This document shows positions 33,716-43,649 of a stretch of DNA of 64,000 nt, in pieces. Within the stretch, counting starts at the first letter, position 1. Each line of letters begins with the position of its first letter. The notes under the pieces were generated by a model. The model ran no database searches. It saw only the letters and a list, made by a program, of their open reading frames with translations, and was not told the origin of the DNA. The position numbers and the translations under genes were made by a program. Source of the DNA: Sphingomonas sp. SUN019 (GTDB lineage: Bacteria > Pseudomonadota > Alphaproteobacteria > Sphingomonadales > Sphingomonadaceae); assembly GCF_024758705.1 (NCBI RefSeq), contig NZ_CP096971.1:2819501-2883500 (forward strand), in the 5' to 3' direction.

Positions 33716-35170
33716 TCAGTTGAGGCCGCCCCCCAAGGTCCGATAAACTTCGATCATGTTGCTTGCGCGTGCGAGGCGCGTTGTCTGCAACTGCTGCCGC
33801 GCGGCGTAAGCGGTGCGTTGTGCGTCGAGGGCGGTCAGGAACGAATCGATTCCGGCGCGGTACCGTGCATCGGAAAGCCGGGATGCGACATCCGCCGCGT
33901 TGACGCGCGCGGTTTGGGCGAAAAGCTGTTCGTCGATCGTTCCACGCGTGGCGAGCGCGTCGGCAACTTCGCGGAAGGCGGTCTGGATCGCCTTCTCATA
34001 GGTCGCGACCGCGGCCTGTTGCGTCGCCTTGGCGGCTTCGAGATTACCCGCGTTGCGCCCGCCGTCGAACAGCGGCAGCGAGACGCCGGGCGACCCGGTG
34101 TAGGTGAAGCTGCCGCCGCCGAAGAGGCCGGACAACGCGGTCGAGATCGTCCCGATCGTCGCGGTGAGTGAAATTGTGGGGAAGAATGCGGCGCGCGCCG
34201 CGCCGATATTGGCGTTCTCCGCGATCAACTGGTGTTCGGCCTGCAGCACGTCGGGGCGGCGCAGCAGCACCTCCGACGAGATGTTGCCCGGCAAAGCATC
34301 ACGCGCGTAGCCCGCGGTGCCCAGACCGGCCGGAAGCTGGTCGGCGGTGACCGTCGTGCCGACGAGCAGGTTCAGCGCGTTCTGATCCTGCGCGATGCGG
34401 CTTTCAAGGACGGCGATATCGTTACGCGCCTGCTGATACGTCGTCTCCGCCTGCCGCGCGGCGAGTTCGCTGGCGACCCCGACGCGGAACTGGGCGCGGG
34501 TCAACTCCAGCGTCTTTTCGAACGCCTTCAACGTCTCGCGGCTGAGGCGCAACTGGTCCTGATCCGACGCCAACGTCAGCCACGCGGTGGCGATCTCCGC
34601 GATCAGGCTGATCCGGGTCGAGCGCTGCGCCTCTTCGCTGGCGAAATATTGCTCCTGCGCCGCGCGCGTCAGGTTGCGGGTGCGGCCGAACAGGTTGAGT
34701 TCGAAGGCAGAAAAGCCGACCGTCGCGGAATAGATTTCGATGTTGGACGACGTCGATCCGGTCCCTGCGCCGCCACCTGCACCTCCGCCTGCACCCGCAC
34801 CGCCGCCTGCGCCGAGCAGGTTGTTGGTGTACGTGCCTGATCCCGATGCGGTCGTCGACGGGACCAGATCGGCGCGCTGGACGCGGAATTGCGCCCGCGC
34901 CTTCAGGACGTTCGCCGCCGCGACGCGCAGGTCGCGATTGTTGGCGAGGCCTGCGTCGATGACGTGCACCAGCCGCGGATCGGTGAAGAAATCGCGCCAG
35001 CCGACCGCGGTGATGTCCGGCGCGTCGGTCGCCGCGCGGGGGTACGGCCCGCCCTGCGGCAGTTCGGCGGGCACCGCGCCTATGGGGCGCACGTATTTCG
35101 GCGCCAGGTTGCATCCGGCGAGCGTGGCGCTGGCCATCAGGACGATCGACAGGCGGAAACTCTTGGTCAC
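33716..35170 (-). CDS. RND efflux outer membrane lipoprotein, TolC/OprM (NodT) family
   Basis: A 484-aa outer membrane channel. The N-terminus LSIVLMASATLAGC is a lipoprotein signal with the lipobox LAGC. The rest has two OEP repeats typical of NodT/OprM proteins, with LFGRTRNLTRAAQEQY, RQAETTYQQARNDIAVLESRI and YRAGIDSFLTALDAQRT. Between about residues 100 and 125 there is an unusual Gly/Ala-rich tract. The GTG at 35170 begins 1 nt after the pump stop. It is the last gene of the efflux operon. It forms the trimeric exit duct with the pump and adaptor below. Confidence 0.93.
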   Translation of the reverse strand: MTKSFRLSIVLMASATLAGCNLAPKYVRPIGAVPAELPQGGPYPRAATDAPDITAVGWRDFFTDPRLVHVIDAGLANNRDLRVAAANVLKARAQFRVQRADLVPSTTASGSGTYTNNLLGAGGGAGAGGGAGGGAGTGSTSSNIEIYSATVGFSAFELNLFGRTRNLTRAAQEQYFASEEAQRSTRISLIAEIATAWLTLASDQDQLRLSRETLKAFEKTLELTRAQFRVGVASELAARQAETTYQQARNDIAVLESRIAQDQNALNLLVGTTVTADQLPAGLGTAGYARDALPGNISSEVLLRRPDVLQAEHQLIAENANIGAARAAFFPTISLTATIGTISTALSGLFGGGSFTYTGSPGVSLPLFDGGRNAGNLEAAKATQQAAVATYEKAIQTAFREVADALATRGTIDEQLFAQTARVNAADVASRLSDARYRAGIDSFLTALDAQRTAYAARQQLQTTRLARASNMIEVYRTLGGGLN

Positions 35171-35171
35171 G

Positions 35172-38100
35172 TCAGGCTCCCTGCGGCGCGGGGTCGGCGT
35201 CGCGGTTGGCGTCGGGCTGGTTCTTCGGCGTACGATCGAACAGGCGACGCACGACGACGAAGAACATCGGCACGAAGAAGATGGCGAGGATCGTCGCGGA
35301 CAACATCCCGCCAACGACCGCGCGGCCGATCGCATTCTGCCCGCCCGCGCCCGCGCCGGTCGACAATGCCAGCGGCAGCACGCCGAAGACGAAGGCGAGA
35401 CTGGTCATCAGGATCGGGCGGAGCCGCAGCTTCGCCGATTCCACCGCGGCGTCGAACGCGCTCATGCCGTCGCGCATCCGTTCCTCGGCGAACTCCACGA
35501 TCAGGATCGCGTTCTTCGCCGACACGCCGATCGTCGTGATCAGGCCCACCTGCAGATAGATGTCGTTCGAGAGCCCGGTCAGCGTCGCGGCGAGGATTGC
35601 GCCGAGGATTCCGAGCGGGACGACCAGCAACACCGACAACGGCACCGACCAGCTTTCGTACAGCGCGGCAAGGCACAGGAACACGATCAGCAACGACAGA
35701 CCGTACAGCGCCGGCGCCTGGCCGCCGGACAGCCGTTCCTCGTAACTGAGGCCGGTCCATTCGAGCGAGGTGCCGGGCGGCAGCTTCGCCTGGATTTCCT
35801 CCATCGCCTCCATCGCCGCGCCAGACGAGACGCCGGGCGCTGGCGCACCCTGAATCTGCATCGCGGGCTGACCATTGTAGCGTGTCAGCTGCACCGGGGC
35901 TTGCGCCCAGCTAAGCGTCGAAAACGCGCTGTACGGGGCCATCGTCCCGGTCGCGCCGCGGACGAAGAAGCTGCCGATATCCTCCGGCTTCATGCGATAG
36001 GGTTCGTCGGCCTGGATATAAACGCGCTTCACGCGGCCACGGTCGATGAAGTCGTTCACATACGCGCCGCCCCAGGCGGTCGCGATCGTCGAATTGACCT
36101 GCGTGAGGTCAAGGCCGAGCGCGCGCGCCTTGTCCTGATCGATGTCGATCTTCAACTGCGGCGCGTCGTCCAGCGCGTTGGGACGCACGCCCACCAGGCG
36201 CTTGTCCTGCGAAGCCATGCCGAGCATCATGTTGCGCGCCTGCACCATCCGTTCGTGGCCAATGCCGCCGGTGTCGACGAGCTGCAGGTCGAAACCCGTG
36301 GCGTTGCCCAGTTCCTGCACCGCGGGCGGGACGATCGCGAAGATCAGCGCGTCCTTGAACTGGCTGAATGTGCCCATCGCGCGCCCGGCGATCGTCGGTG
36401 CGCGGTTTTCCGCACCGGAGCGGTCGGCCCAGTCCTTCAGCTTGACGAAGGCGATGCCGCTGTTCTGGCCTGCGCCTGCAAAGCTGAACCCGGCGACGGT
36501 GAAGACGCCCTCTACATTGGCGCCCTCGGTCTTCAGGAAATGGTTGCGGACCAGATCGAGGCCCTTTTCTGTGCGGCTCGTGGTCGCGCCGGATGGGCCC
36601 TGGACCAGCGCGATGACGACACCCTGATCCTCTTCGGGGAGGAAGCCCGATGGCAGGCGCACGAACAGCAACGCCATCAGCCCGACGATCAGCAGGTAGA
36701 CGAGCGCCGACCGCTTCCAGCTGCGCACGGTGCGCTTCACGCCATGTTCGTAGCGTACCTGGCTGCGATCGAACTTGTCGTTGAACCAGCGGAAGAAGCG
36801 CGCGAACAGGCCATTGCCTTCGTGCTTGTCGGGATCGTGCGGTTTCAGGATCGTGGCGCAGAGTGCAGGCGTCAGGATCAGCGCGACCATCACCGACAGG
36901 ACCATCGCGGAGACGATCGTGATCGAGAACTGGCGGTAGATCACCCCGGTTGACCCGCCGAAGAACGCCATCGGCAGGAACACCGCGGACAGGACCAGGC
37001 CGATACCGACCAGCGCGCCGCTGATCTCGTCCATCGATTTCTTCGCGGCTTCCTTCGGCGACAGGCCTTCGGTCTGGATCAGCCGTTCGACGTTCTCCAC
37101 CACGACGATCGCGTCGTCGACGAGCAAGCCGATCGCCAGCACCATGCCGAACAAGGTGAGCGTGTTGATCGAAAAACCCGCCAGCGCCATCACCGCGAAT
37201 GTGCCGAGCAACACGACCGGCACCGCGATCGTCGGGATCAGCGTCGCGCGAAAGTTCTGCAGGAACAGGAACATCACGAGGAAGACGAGCAGCACCGCCT
37301 CGAACAACGTTTCCACGACCTGTTCGACCGACAGCCGCACGAACGGTGTCGAATCATACGGGTAGACGATCTTCACGTCGGGTGGGAAACCCTTCGAGAT
37401 TTCCGCCACGCGCGCCTTCACGGCCTCGACCGTGGCGAGCGCATTGGCGCCGGGGGCCAGCTTGATTCCCATGCCCGCGGCGGGCTTTCCGTTATATTTC
37501 GAACCGAAGCCGTAATTCTCCGCGCCGATCTCGACGCGTGCGACGTCGCCCAGCCGGACGACCGAACCGTCGATGTTCGATTTCAACCGGATCGCGGCGA
37601 ATTGTTCGGGCGTCTGGAGCCGCGACTGGACCGACACCGTGGCGTTGAGCATCTGCTCCTTCGGCGCGGGCTGCGCGCCGATCTGCCCCGCCGAAATCTG
37701 CGCATTCTGCGCCTGCACCGCGGCGGTCACGTCGGTCATCGTCAGCGCGAAATTGTTGAGCTTTAGCGGATCGACCCAGATGCGCATCGCGTACTGAGAC
37801 CCGAAGACCTGCGTATCGCCGACGCCGCTGACGCGGCTCAGGGGATCCTGCAGACGTGCTACGGTATAGTCGGCCAGGTCGGGGACATCGTGCGACCCGT
37901 CCTCAGAGTAGACGCCGATGATGAGCAGGAAATTGGCGGCGGATTTGGCGACGAACAGGCCCTGCTGCTGCACCTCCTGCGGCAACAGCGGCGTGGCGGA
38001 TTGCAGCTTGTTCTGCACCTGCACCTGCGCCGTGTCGGGATCGGTGCCCTGTTCGAAGGTCAGCGTGATCGTGACGGTGCCAGCCGACGAGGACGACGAC

Positions 38101-38336
38101 GAGAAATAGCGAAGGTTGTCGATCCCCTTCATCTGCTGTTCGATGATCTGGGTCGTCGTATTTTCCAGCGTCTGCGCGTCGGCGCCCGGATAGGTCGCGG
38201 TGATCGTCACCGCGGGCGGGGCGATCGCGGGAAACTGCGCGATCGGCAGGCTGCGGATCGCAAGGCCGCCGGCGAGCATCAGGATGATCGCGATAACCCA
38301 CGCGAAGATGGGTCGATCGATGAAATAGCGGGCCAT
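35172..38336 (-). CDS. RND multidrug efflux pump, HAE1 (AcrB/MexB) type
   Basis: A 1054-aa inner membrane transporter. It begins [21 protein letters not shown] as AcrB does, has 12 predicted membrane spans around two large periplasmic loops, and the proton-relay pair in [13 protein letters not shown] (the two Asp of TM4). [22 protein letters not shown] and [19 protein letters not shown] are also family landmarks. The length is typical. Being of the HAE1 type, it should export hydrophobic or amphiphilic compounds driven by protons. The operon is adaptor, pump, channel, with a divergent TetR regulator. Confidence 0.97.
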   Translation of the reverse strand: MARYFIDRPIFAWVIAIILMLAGGLAIRSLPIAQFPAIAPPAVTITATYPGADAQTLENTTTQIIEQQMKGIDNLRYFSSSSSSAGTVTITLTFEQGTDPDTAQVQVQNKLQSATPLLPQEVQQQGLFVAKSAANFLLIIGVYSEDGSHDVPDLADYTVARLQDPLSRVSGVGDTQVFGSQYAMRIWVDPLKLNNFALTMTDVTAAVQAQNAQISAGQIGAQPAPKEQMLNATVSVQSRLQTPEQFAAIRLKSNIDGSVVRLGDVARVEIGAENYGFGSKYNGKPAAGMGIKLAPGANALATVEAVKARVAEISKGFPPDVKIVYPYDSTPFVRLSVEQVVETLFEAVLLVFLVMFLFLQNFRATLIPTIAVPVVLLGTFAVMALAGFSINTLTLFGMVLAIGLLVDDAIVVVENVERLIQTEGLSPKEAAKKSMDEISGALVGIGLVLSAVFLPMAFFGGSTGVIYRQFSITIVSAMVLSVMVALILTPALCATILKPHDPDKHEGNGLFARFFRWFNDKFDRSQVRYEHGVKRTVRSWKRSALVYLLIVGLMALLFVRLPSGFLPEEDQGVVIALVQGPSGATTSRTEKGLDLVRNHFLKTEGANVEGVFTVAGFSFAGAGQNSGIAFVKLKDWADRSGAENRAPTIAGRAMGTFSQFKDALIFAIVPPAVQELGNATGFDLQLVDTGGIGHERMVQARNMMLGMASQDKRLVGVRPNALDDAPQLKIDIDQDKARALGLDLTQVNSTIATAWGGAYVNDFIDRGRVKRVYIQADEPYRMKPEDIGSFFVRGATGTMAPYSAFSTLSWAQAPVQLTRYNGQPAMQIQGAPAPGVSSGAAMEAMEEIQAKLPPGTSLEWTGLSYEERLSGGQAPALYGLSLLIVFLCLAALYESWSVPLSVLLVVPLGILGAILAATLTGLSNDIYLQVGLITTIGVSAKNAILIVEFAEERMRDGMSAFDAAVESAKLRLRPILMTSLAFVFGVLPLALSTGAGAGGQNAIGRAVVGGMLSATILAIFFVPMFFVVVRRLFDRTPKNQPDANRDADPAPQGA

Positions 38337-38342
38337 GCTGGG

Positions 38343-39509
38343 TTACTTCGCCTGCGGCTGTTGTGCGCCCTGCGGCGCGGCGGGCTTCGCGTTGGGGTTC
38401 CAGACGCTACCCTTCACCGGCATCCCGGGGCGCAGCATCATGCCGCCTTCGACGATCACCTTGTCGCCGGGCTTCAGGCCGCTTGATACCAGCCAGGCGT
38501 CGCCGACGGTGCGTTCGGTTTTCAGGATGCGGGGTTCGACCTTGTCGCCCTTGCCGATCACCATTGCGACCGGTTGACCCTTTTCGTCGCGGCTGACCGC
38601 GCGTTGCGGGACCAAAATTGCCTGCGCCTGCGTCCCCTCGCCGAGTTCGGCGCGGACGTACATACCGGGCAGGAGAAGACCACGCGGATTGGCGAACTGC
38701 GCGCGCAGCGCCTGCGTGCCCGTCGTGGGATCGACCGTCACGTCGGTGAATTTCAGCGTGCCTTCGATGGGATAGGTCGATCCGTCCTCCAGCTTCAGGC
38801 GGACCTTGGCCGCCGCGCCGCTGCGCGCGACCTCTCCGGCCATGATACGCTGGCGGAGCTTCAGCACGTCTGCGCTCGCCTGGCTGATGTCGACATAGAT
38901 TGGGTCGAGCCGCTGAATCGTCGTCAGCGGTTCGGCCTGCGCCGCAGTGACCAGCGCGCCAGTGGTGAAGGTCGATCGCCCGATCCGGCCGGAGATCGGC
39001 GCGGTGATCGTGGTGCGCGCCAGGTCGATCTGCGCGGTGCGCAGCGCCGCCTGCTGCGCAGACACGTCCGCGCGCGCCTGCTGCGCGCTGGTGATGGCGT
39101 TATCGTATTCCTGGCGCGAAATCGCGTTGATCTTGACCAGTTCGCCATAGCGCCGCGCGAGCGCGTCGTTCGACGCGATCGCGGCGCGGGCGCGGGTCAG
39201 CGCCGCGCGGGCGCTGGCGACCTGCGTCTGATAGGGTGCGGAATCGATGCGGTAGAGCGGTTGCCCGGCGCGAACCGAATCGCCCTCCGCAAACAGTCGC
39301 GCGCGGACCAGGCCGTTGACCTGCGGGCGCACCTCTGATGTCTCATAGGCGGCGGTGCGGCCGGGCAATTCGGTGCTGAGCATCGCCGGGGTTTCGCGCA
39401 TGACGACATAGGACACCTGCGGCGGTCCCTCCGGCGGCTGTTGCGGCGCGCCCTTGCCGCACGCCGACAGCAACAGAACGGCGGCGATGGCCGGACCGAA
39501 CTTTCTCAT
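38343..39509 (-). CDS. RND efflux periplasmic adaptor lipoprotein, AcrA/MexA type
   Basis: A 388-aa membrane fusion protein. A lipoprotein signal (AAVLLLSACGKG) is followed by a beta-barrel/lipoyl half-motif (ELPGRTAAYETSEVRPQVNGLV), a coiled-coil hairpin (RARAAIASNDALARRYGELV) and a second lipoyl motif (TTITAPISGRIGRSTFTTGA). It bridges the pump and channel in the periplasm. It is the first gene of the operon; the intergenic region upstream holds a probable TetR operator. No other regulator-binding site is visible. Confidence 0.95.
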   Translation of the reverse strand: MRKFGPAIAAVLLLSACGKGAPQQPPEGPPQVSYVVMRETPAMLSTELPGRTAAYETSEVRPQVNGLVRARLFAEGDSVRAGQPLYRIDSAPYQTQVASARAALTRARAAIASNDALARRYGELVKINAISRQEYDNAITSAQQARADVSAQQAALRTAQIDLARTTITAPISGRIGRSTFTTGALVTAAQAEPLTTIQRLDPIYVDISQASADVLKLRQRIMAGEVARSGAAAKVRLKLEDGSTYPIEGTLKFTDVTVDPTTGTQALRAQFANPRGLLLPGMYVRAELGEGTQAQAILVPQRAVSRDEKGQPVAMVIGKGDKVEPRILKTERTVGDAWLVSSGLKPGDKVIVEGGMMLRPGMPVKGSVWNPNAKPAAPQGAQQPQAK

Positions 39510-39536
39510 ACACGTCCCCGAAAGCTATGCTATTGT

Positions 39537-39556
39537 GTGAGTGAACGATCGCTCAC
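39537..39556. promoter_or_regulatory. probable TetR operator between efflux operon and its regulator
   Basis: GTGAGTGAACGATCGCTCAC is a 20-nt imperfect palindrome (8 of 10 base pairs match) lying 27 nt upstream of the adaptor start and 59 nt upstream of the TetR ATG. TetR-family repressors of RND pumps bind sites of this type between divergent genes. Its place would let the repressor control both directions. The surrounding sequence is AT-richer, consistent with promoters. Confidence 0.65.
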
Positions 39557-39615
39557 AGATAACGCCATCTAGAACCGTCGTCCGAAAGCCGCAAGTGTCG
39601 AAAGCCTGAATACGA

Positions 39616-40236
39616 ATGAATCTTTTGCAGTGCAGCGTAGAATGCGCCCCAAGTCGCGCGGATGCCCGCCGGATCAAGCTTCTGGAAACAGCCGCGAAAC
39701 TGTTCAGCGAGCAGGGCTTTCATGGGGTCGGCATGGCGCAACTCGCCACCGCGTCGGGCATCCGGGTGGGGCAAATCTACCGCGACTTCGCCTCGAAGGA
39801 AGACATCATCGCGGCGATCACCGAGGAAGGATGCGCCGAGTTTCTCGACACGGAGCGACTCCACAAGGCGGTCGCATCGGGCGATTTCGCAGGGGTGCGC
39901 GACTGGATCATGCACTTCATCGACATCGACCAGCCGATCGACGATTTCCGCATCATGCCGGAGATCATGGCCGAATCGGCGCGTAACGACCGGATCGCGA
40001 GCGTCATGCGCGGTTTGCACGACCAGGTTAGGAAAACGCTGGTGTCGGCATTGTGCACATTGGTGTCCGGCGATCACCGCGTCGCCGAATGCGAGGCGCT
40101 GGCCGATGTCATCATGACGCTCGGCATGGGGCTCAATCACCGCCGCATCGCCGACCCCGATCGCGACCTGAACCCGCTTGCCGACCATATCCGTCGTATC
40201 GTCGCCAGCGAGATCGACGCATTGCAGGCCGCCTGA
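39616..40236 (+). CDS. TetR family transcriptional regulator of the efflux operon
   Basis: A 206-aa TetR-type repressor: the N-terminal HTH (KLLETAAKLFSEQGFHGVGMAQLATASGIRVGQIYRDFASKED by segments) is clear and the ligand-binding C-terminal domain has the usual length. It is divergent from the RND operon with an operator-like palindrome between them, so local negative control, relieved by a pump substrate, is the simplest reading. The first 10 residues before the HTH are not diagnostic. It ends 6 nt before the TANGO2-like gene. Confidence 0.9.
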   Translation: MNLLQCSVECAPSRADARRIKLLETAAKLFSEQGFHGVGMAQLATASGIRVGQIYRDFASKEDIIAAITEEGCAEFLDTERLHKAVASGDFAGVRDWIMHFIDIDQPIDDFRIMPEIMAESARNDRIASVMRGLHDQVRKTLVSALCTLVSGDHRVAECEALADVIMTLGMGLNHRRIADPDRDLNPLADHIRRIVASEIDALQAA

Positions 40237-40242
40237 CGCACG

Positions 40243-41496
40243 ATGTGCGTGGCGACGATCGCGTGGGACGCGCATCCGCGCTGGCTGGTCGTGCTGGCGG
40301 GCAATCGCGACGAATTGCACGGGCGCCCCGCCGCGCCGTTGGCGCGATGGGACGATTCGGGGATTGTCGCCGGGCGCGACCTGCGCTCTGGCGGGACGTG
40401 GCTGGGTGTCTCCGAAGCTGGGCGGCTCGCGGTCATCACCAATCTGACAGGGTACGCGCCCGACGGCGCGGCCCCGTCGCGCGGTGCGTTGGTGGCCGGT
40501 GCGCTGGCGGGAACAATACCGGACGGTGATGCGCTCGCCGCGTTCAACGCATTTAACCTGATCGTCGCGACACGCGATACGCTGGAGGTCGTCAGCAACC
40601 GGCCCGCACCGTCACGTAACGCCCTGACCGCGGGCATGCACGGCCTGTCGAACGGTGCGGTCGATTCGGATTGGCCGAAAGTCACGCGGTTGAACGCCTT
40701 GCTCGCGGCCTGGCTGGCTGGCGATGCGAGCGATCCGGCGTCGCTGTTCGACGCGCTGGCGGAGGACCGCGATACGGCCGTCACCGATCCGCCTGACGCC
40801 GACCACGAACCGCACGCGCGCATCTTCATTCGCAATCCTTTTTACGGCACCCGCTGCAGCACCGTCGTGGCGATCGATCGGGATGGCGCGGGCGTGATCG
40901 TCGAACACCGCTACGATGCCGATGCGATCGTTACTGGCGAGACTCGTCGCCCCTTTTGCGTGGGGCGGCTAAAGCGCGGCGGCGAAGTGATCCAGACCGC
41001 GCGCGAGGTCGGCGATCAGGTCGTCGGGGTCTTCCAGCCCGATCTGCAGCCGGACCATCGGCCCGGCGAAATCGGGCGTGGTGGCCGTGCGATAGCGCTG
41101 TGGATCGACCGGCAGCGCGAGGCTTTCGAAACCGCCCCAGCTGTAGCCGATGCCAAAATGATCGAGCCCGTCGATCAGCGCGGCGCGCGACGCCTCGTCG
41201 CCGCCGTTCAGGACGAACGAGAACAGTCCGGTACTGCCCGCGAAATCGCGCACGAACAGGGCGTGACCGGGACACGCGGGATGTGCCGGGTGAAGCACAC
41301 GATCGACTTCGGGCCGCGTTTCCAGCCAGCGCGCGATCTTAAGCGCCGACGATTCGTGCTGCTTCAGCCGCACCGCCAGCGTTCGCAGGCCGCGGCTGGC
41401 AAGCCAGCAGTCGTCGGGGCTTGCGACCTGTCCGAGTTGGAAGCTCGTTTCGCGCAATTTCGCGAACCGGCCCGGCGCAGCGGTCACGCTGCCTAG
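40243..41496 (+). CDS. TANGO2/NRDE family protein with apparent stop-codon loss
   Basis: The first 238 codons form a TANGO2-like protein with the diagnostic N-terminal Cys2 (MCVATIAW), LAGNRDELHGRP (the NRDE motif) and a normal C-terminal end (TGETRRPF). Family members are about 240-270 aa. The expected stop is a TGC at 40957-40959 where one base change from TGA would suffice. The frame then runs 179 more codons antisense through metC and ends at 41496. That extension has no family resemblance. Either a real stop-loss, or a sequencing error. The functional domain is 40243-40956. TANGO2 proteins are linked to acyl-CoA or heme handling; the activity is not settled. Confidence 0.7.
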   Translation: MCVATIAWDAHPRWLVVLAGNRDELHGRPAAPLARWDDSGIVAGRDLRSGGTWLGVSEAGRLAVITNLTGYAPDGAAPSRGALVAGALAGTIPDGDALAAFNAFNLIVATRDTLEVVSNRPAPSRNALTAGMHGLSNGAVDSDWPKVTRLNALLAAWLAGDASDPASLFDALAEDRDTAVTDPPDADHEPHARIFIRNPFYGTRCSTVVAIDRDGAGVIVEHRYDADAIVTGETRRPFCVGRLKRGGEVIQTAREVGDQVVGVFQPDLQPDHRPGEIGRGGRAIALWIDRQREAFETAPAVADAKMIEPVDQRGARRLVAAVQDEREQSGTAREIAHEQGVTGTRGMCRVKHTIDFGPRFQPARDLKRRRFVLLQPHRQRSQAAAGKPAVVGACDLSELEARFAQFREPARRSGHAA

Positions 41497-42156
41497 CATC
41501 ACGTCGCTGTGCCCGACGATATATTTGGTGCAGGCGAGCACCGACAGGTCGACGCCGAGCCCGATCGCGCGGAAGTTGAGGGGGGTGGCCCAGGTGTTGT
41601 CGAGGATCGTCGCGATCCCGCGCGCTTTCGCCGCAGCGACGATCGCGGGCACGTCCTGCACCTCGAACGTCAGGCTGCCGGGGCTTTCGAGGAAGATCGC
41701 CTTCGTCCTGTCGCCGATCAGGTCGGCGATGTCCGCGCCGATCAGCGGATCGTAGAAGCGTGTCGTGATGCCCAGCCGCTTCAACAACCCGTTCGCCATC
41801 GAACGCGTCGGGTCGTACGCGCTGTCGACCAGCAGCAGTTCGTCGCCCGGCGACAGCACCGACAACAAGGCGGCGGCGACCGCCGCAACGCCGGACGGGT
41901 AGAGGAACGTTCCCTCCGCGCCGGGCTCCAGGTCGGTCAGCGCATCGGCCAGGCTCCACTGCGTCGGTGTCCCGCGCCGCCCGTAGAACAACCGGTGATG
42001 CGTATCGCGTCCCGCCGCGGCGCGCAGGTCGGCGACGCTGTCGTAGAGGATCGTCGACGCGCGCCAGACCGGGGTGTTGACGATCCCTCCCGTCCATTCC
42101 TTGCGCCGGCCCGCCTCGACCACGCGGGTTTCGTCGCCGATGTCGTGATCTTTCAT
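40969..42156 (-). CDS. metC: cystathionine beta-lyase
   Basis: A 395-aa PLP enzyme of the Cys/Met metabolism family that splits cystathionine to homocysteine, pyruvate and ammonia. The PLP-binding lysine is in LSVLACTKYIVGHSDVMLG, and LYPSGVAAVAAALLSVL, ILDNTWATPLNFRAIGLGVD and GYSWGGFESLALP are family landmarks of MetC rather than of cystathionine gamma-synthase. The ATG at 42156 overlaps the sseA stop (ATGA), so the two are coupled. Its 3' 528 bp are overlapped antisense by the extended TANGO2-like frame. Confidence 0.92.
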   Translation of the reverse strand: MKDHDIGDETRVVEAGRRKEWTGGIVNTPVWRASTILYDSVADLRAAAGRDTHHRLFYGRRGTPTQWSLADALTDLEPGAEGTFLYPSGVAAVAAALLSVLSPGDELLLVDSAYDPTRSMANGLLKRLGITTRFYDPLIGADIADLIGDRTKAIFLESPGSLTFEVQDVPAIVAAAKARGIATILDNTWATPLNFRAIGLGVDLSVLACTKYIVGHSDVMLGSVTAAPGRFAKLRETSFQLGQVASPDDCWLASRGLRTLAVRLKQHESSALKIARWLETRPEVDRVLHPAHPACPGHALFVRDFAGSTGLFSFVLNGGDEASRAALIDGLDHFGIGYSWGGFESLALPVDPQRYRTATTPDFAGPMVRLQIGLEDPDDLIADLARGLDHFAAAL

Positions 42157-42989
42157 GCGCCGGTCGCCTTTGGGGTCGACGGGTCTGCGCCCCATTCGCC
42201 CCAACTGCCGTCGTACACGGCGGCGTCCCTGCCGAGCAGATGGGCGGCGAAGGCGATGACCGAGGCGGTGACGCCCGATCCGCACGTCGCGACGATCGGG
42301 CGGTTTAGGTCTACGCCGGCGTCGGCGAACACGGCGCGCAAGGACGTGCCATGCTTCCACGTGCCGTCTTCGTCGAAGAAGCGGGTATAGGGCAGGTTGA
42401 TCGATCCGGGGATGTGGCCGGGGACCACGCCTGCACGCGGCTCGGGCTCCTCGCCCGCAAAGCGCGCAGGCGACCGCGCGTCGAGCACTTGCGCGGCGTC
42501 GCTGTCAAGATTGGCGCGTAAGTCGGCGAGGTCGCGGATACCCTCTCCACGAATACGCGGGGTAACGTGGCGCGGCCGGGGCGTCGGTTTTTCGCTCGAC
42601 AGCGGCCGCCCCTCCGCGCGCCATTTCGCCAACCCGCCGTCGAGGGTCGCGACATCGGGGGTGCCGAAGCTGCGCAGCATCACCCACGCCCGCGCTGCGC
42701 TGTGCAGCGAACTGTCGTCGTACAGCACGATGCGCGTGCCATCGCCAAGGCCCAACGCCGCCATCCGGCTGGCGAACTTTTCAGGGCGGGGCAGCATCAT
42801 CGGCGCAGCGTTCGCGCTGTCGACGATTTCGGCCAGATCGAGAAAGACCGCGCCGGGGATATGCGCCGCGTCAAAGTCTGTGCGCGGTTCGCCGCCATCG
42901 CCGGGCAGCCGCCACGTCGCATCTACGACGCGCAGATCGCGCGCGTCGATGTTGGCGGCCAGCCATTCGGTTTCGACGAGCGCGTCCAT
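42153..42989 (-). CDS. sseA: 3-mercaptopyruvate sulfurtransferase
   Basis: A 278-aa protein with two rhodanese domains; the second carries the catalytic loop CGSGVTA, the CG(S/T)GVT signature that marks 3-mercaptopyruvate rather than thiosulfate as donor. [19 protein letters not shown] precedes it. The first domain lacks a catalytic Cys, as usual. I chose the ATG at 42989, with GGAG 6 nt before it; an ATG at 43001 is possible. Cysteine-derived sulfur handling fits the coupled metC gene. Cytoplasmic. Confidence 0.93.
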   Translation of the reverse strand: MDALVETEWLAANIDARDLRVVDATWRLPGDGGEPRTDFDAAHIPGAVFLDLAEIVDSANAAPMMLPRPEKFASRMAALGLGDGTRIVLYDDSSLHSAARAWVMLRSFGTPDVATLDGGLAKWRAEGRPLSSEKPTPRPRHVTPRIRGEGIRDLADLRANLDSDAAQVLDARSPARFAGEEPEPRAGVVPGHIPGSINLPYTRFFDEDGTWKHGTSLRAVFADAGVDLNRPIVATCGSGVTASVIAFAAHLLGRDAAVYDGSWGEWGADPSTPKATGA

Positions 42990-43085
42990 CTGCTTCTCCA
43001 TGACTATCGCGACCCTAGTAAGTCCGATCGCGCGCGTCGAGGAAGGCGGGGTGACGCCGCGCGCTGCGAACCCTATCTGCGCACC

Positions 43086-43532
43086 ATGACCCCGAAACAT
43101 CTTGGCCAGACCAGCGCGCTGCCCGCCACGCCGGAAGAAGCGGTGCTGGACTATGTTCCCAACCCGCGACCCGGCCGCACTTATCTGGTGCGTTTCGCAG
43201 CGCCGGAGTTCACCTCGCTGTGTCCGGTCACCGGCCAGCCCGATTTCGCGCATATCGTGATCGACTACGTACCGGGCGAGACGATCGTCGAATCGAAATC
43301 GTTGAAGCTGTTCCTCAGCAGCTTCCGCAATCACGCCGCCTTTCATGAGGATTGTACGGTCGGAATTGGCGAACGCCTCGCCGCTGAAATGCAGCCGCGC
43401 TGGCTGCGCATCGGCGGTTACTGGTATCCGCGCGGCGGTATTCCGATCGACGTGTTCTGGCAGAGCGGCGCGCCGCCTGTCGATCTATGGCTGCCCGATC
43501 AAGGCGTTGCGGCCTACCGTGGCCGCGGTTGA
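43086..43532 (+). CDS. queF: NADPH-dependent 7-cyano-7-deazaguanine reductase
   Basis: A 148-aa unimodular QueF that reduces preQ0 to preQ1 in queuosine synthesis. The catalytic Cys46 is in [10 protein letters not shown] with Asp53 after it, and [13 protein letters not shown] is the substrate-binding signature; CTVGI follows. The length is that of the short (Bacillus-type) form. Other queuosine genes are not in the window. It lies divergent from sseA and is followed after 117 bp by the GT4 gene. Confidence 0.96.
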   Translation: MTPKHLGQTSALPATPEEAVLDYVPNPRPGRTYLVRFAAPEFTSLCPVTGQPDFAHIVIDYVPGETIVESKSLKLFLSSFRNHAAFHEDCTVGIGERLAAEMQPRWLRIGGYWYPRGGIPIDVFWQSGAPPVDLWLPDQGVAAYRGRG

Positions 43533-43649
43533 TTGATTGAGATCAGGCGCTTTCGCTCTGCTGCGTTGCAACCAACCACCGTCCGATCCGTTTGATGGAC
43601 CTGTATCGCCGGCGCTCCGTGTGATATTGCATCAGCGAAGGTAAGAGGC

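Noticed and set aside
34740..36953. A 737-codon plus-strand frame
   Set aside because: It is antisense to the efflux channel and pump genes; composition is that of a shadow frame.
40957..41496. C-terminal fusion domain of the TANGO2-like protein
   Set aside because: The extension has no family resemblance and is antisense to metC, so I treat it as read-through beyond a lost stop.
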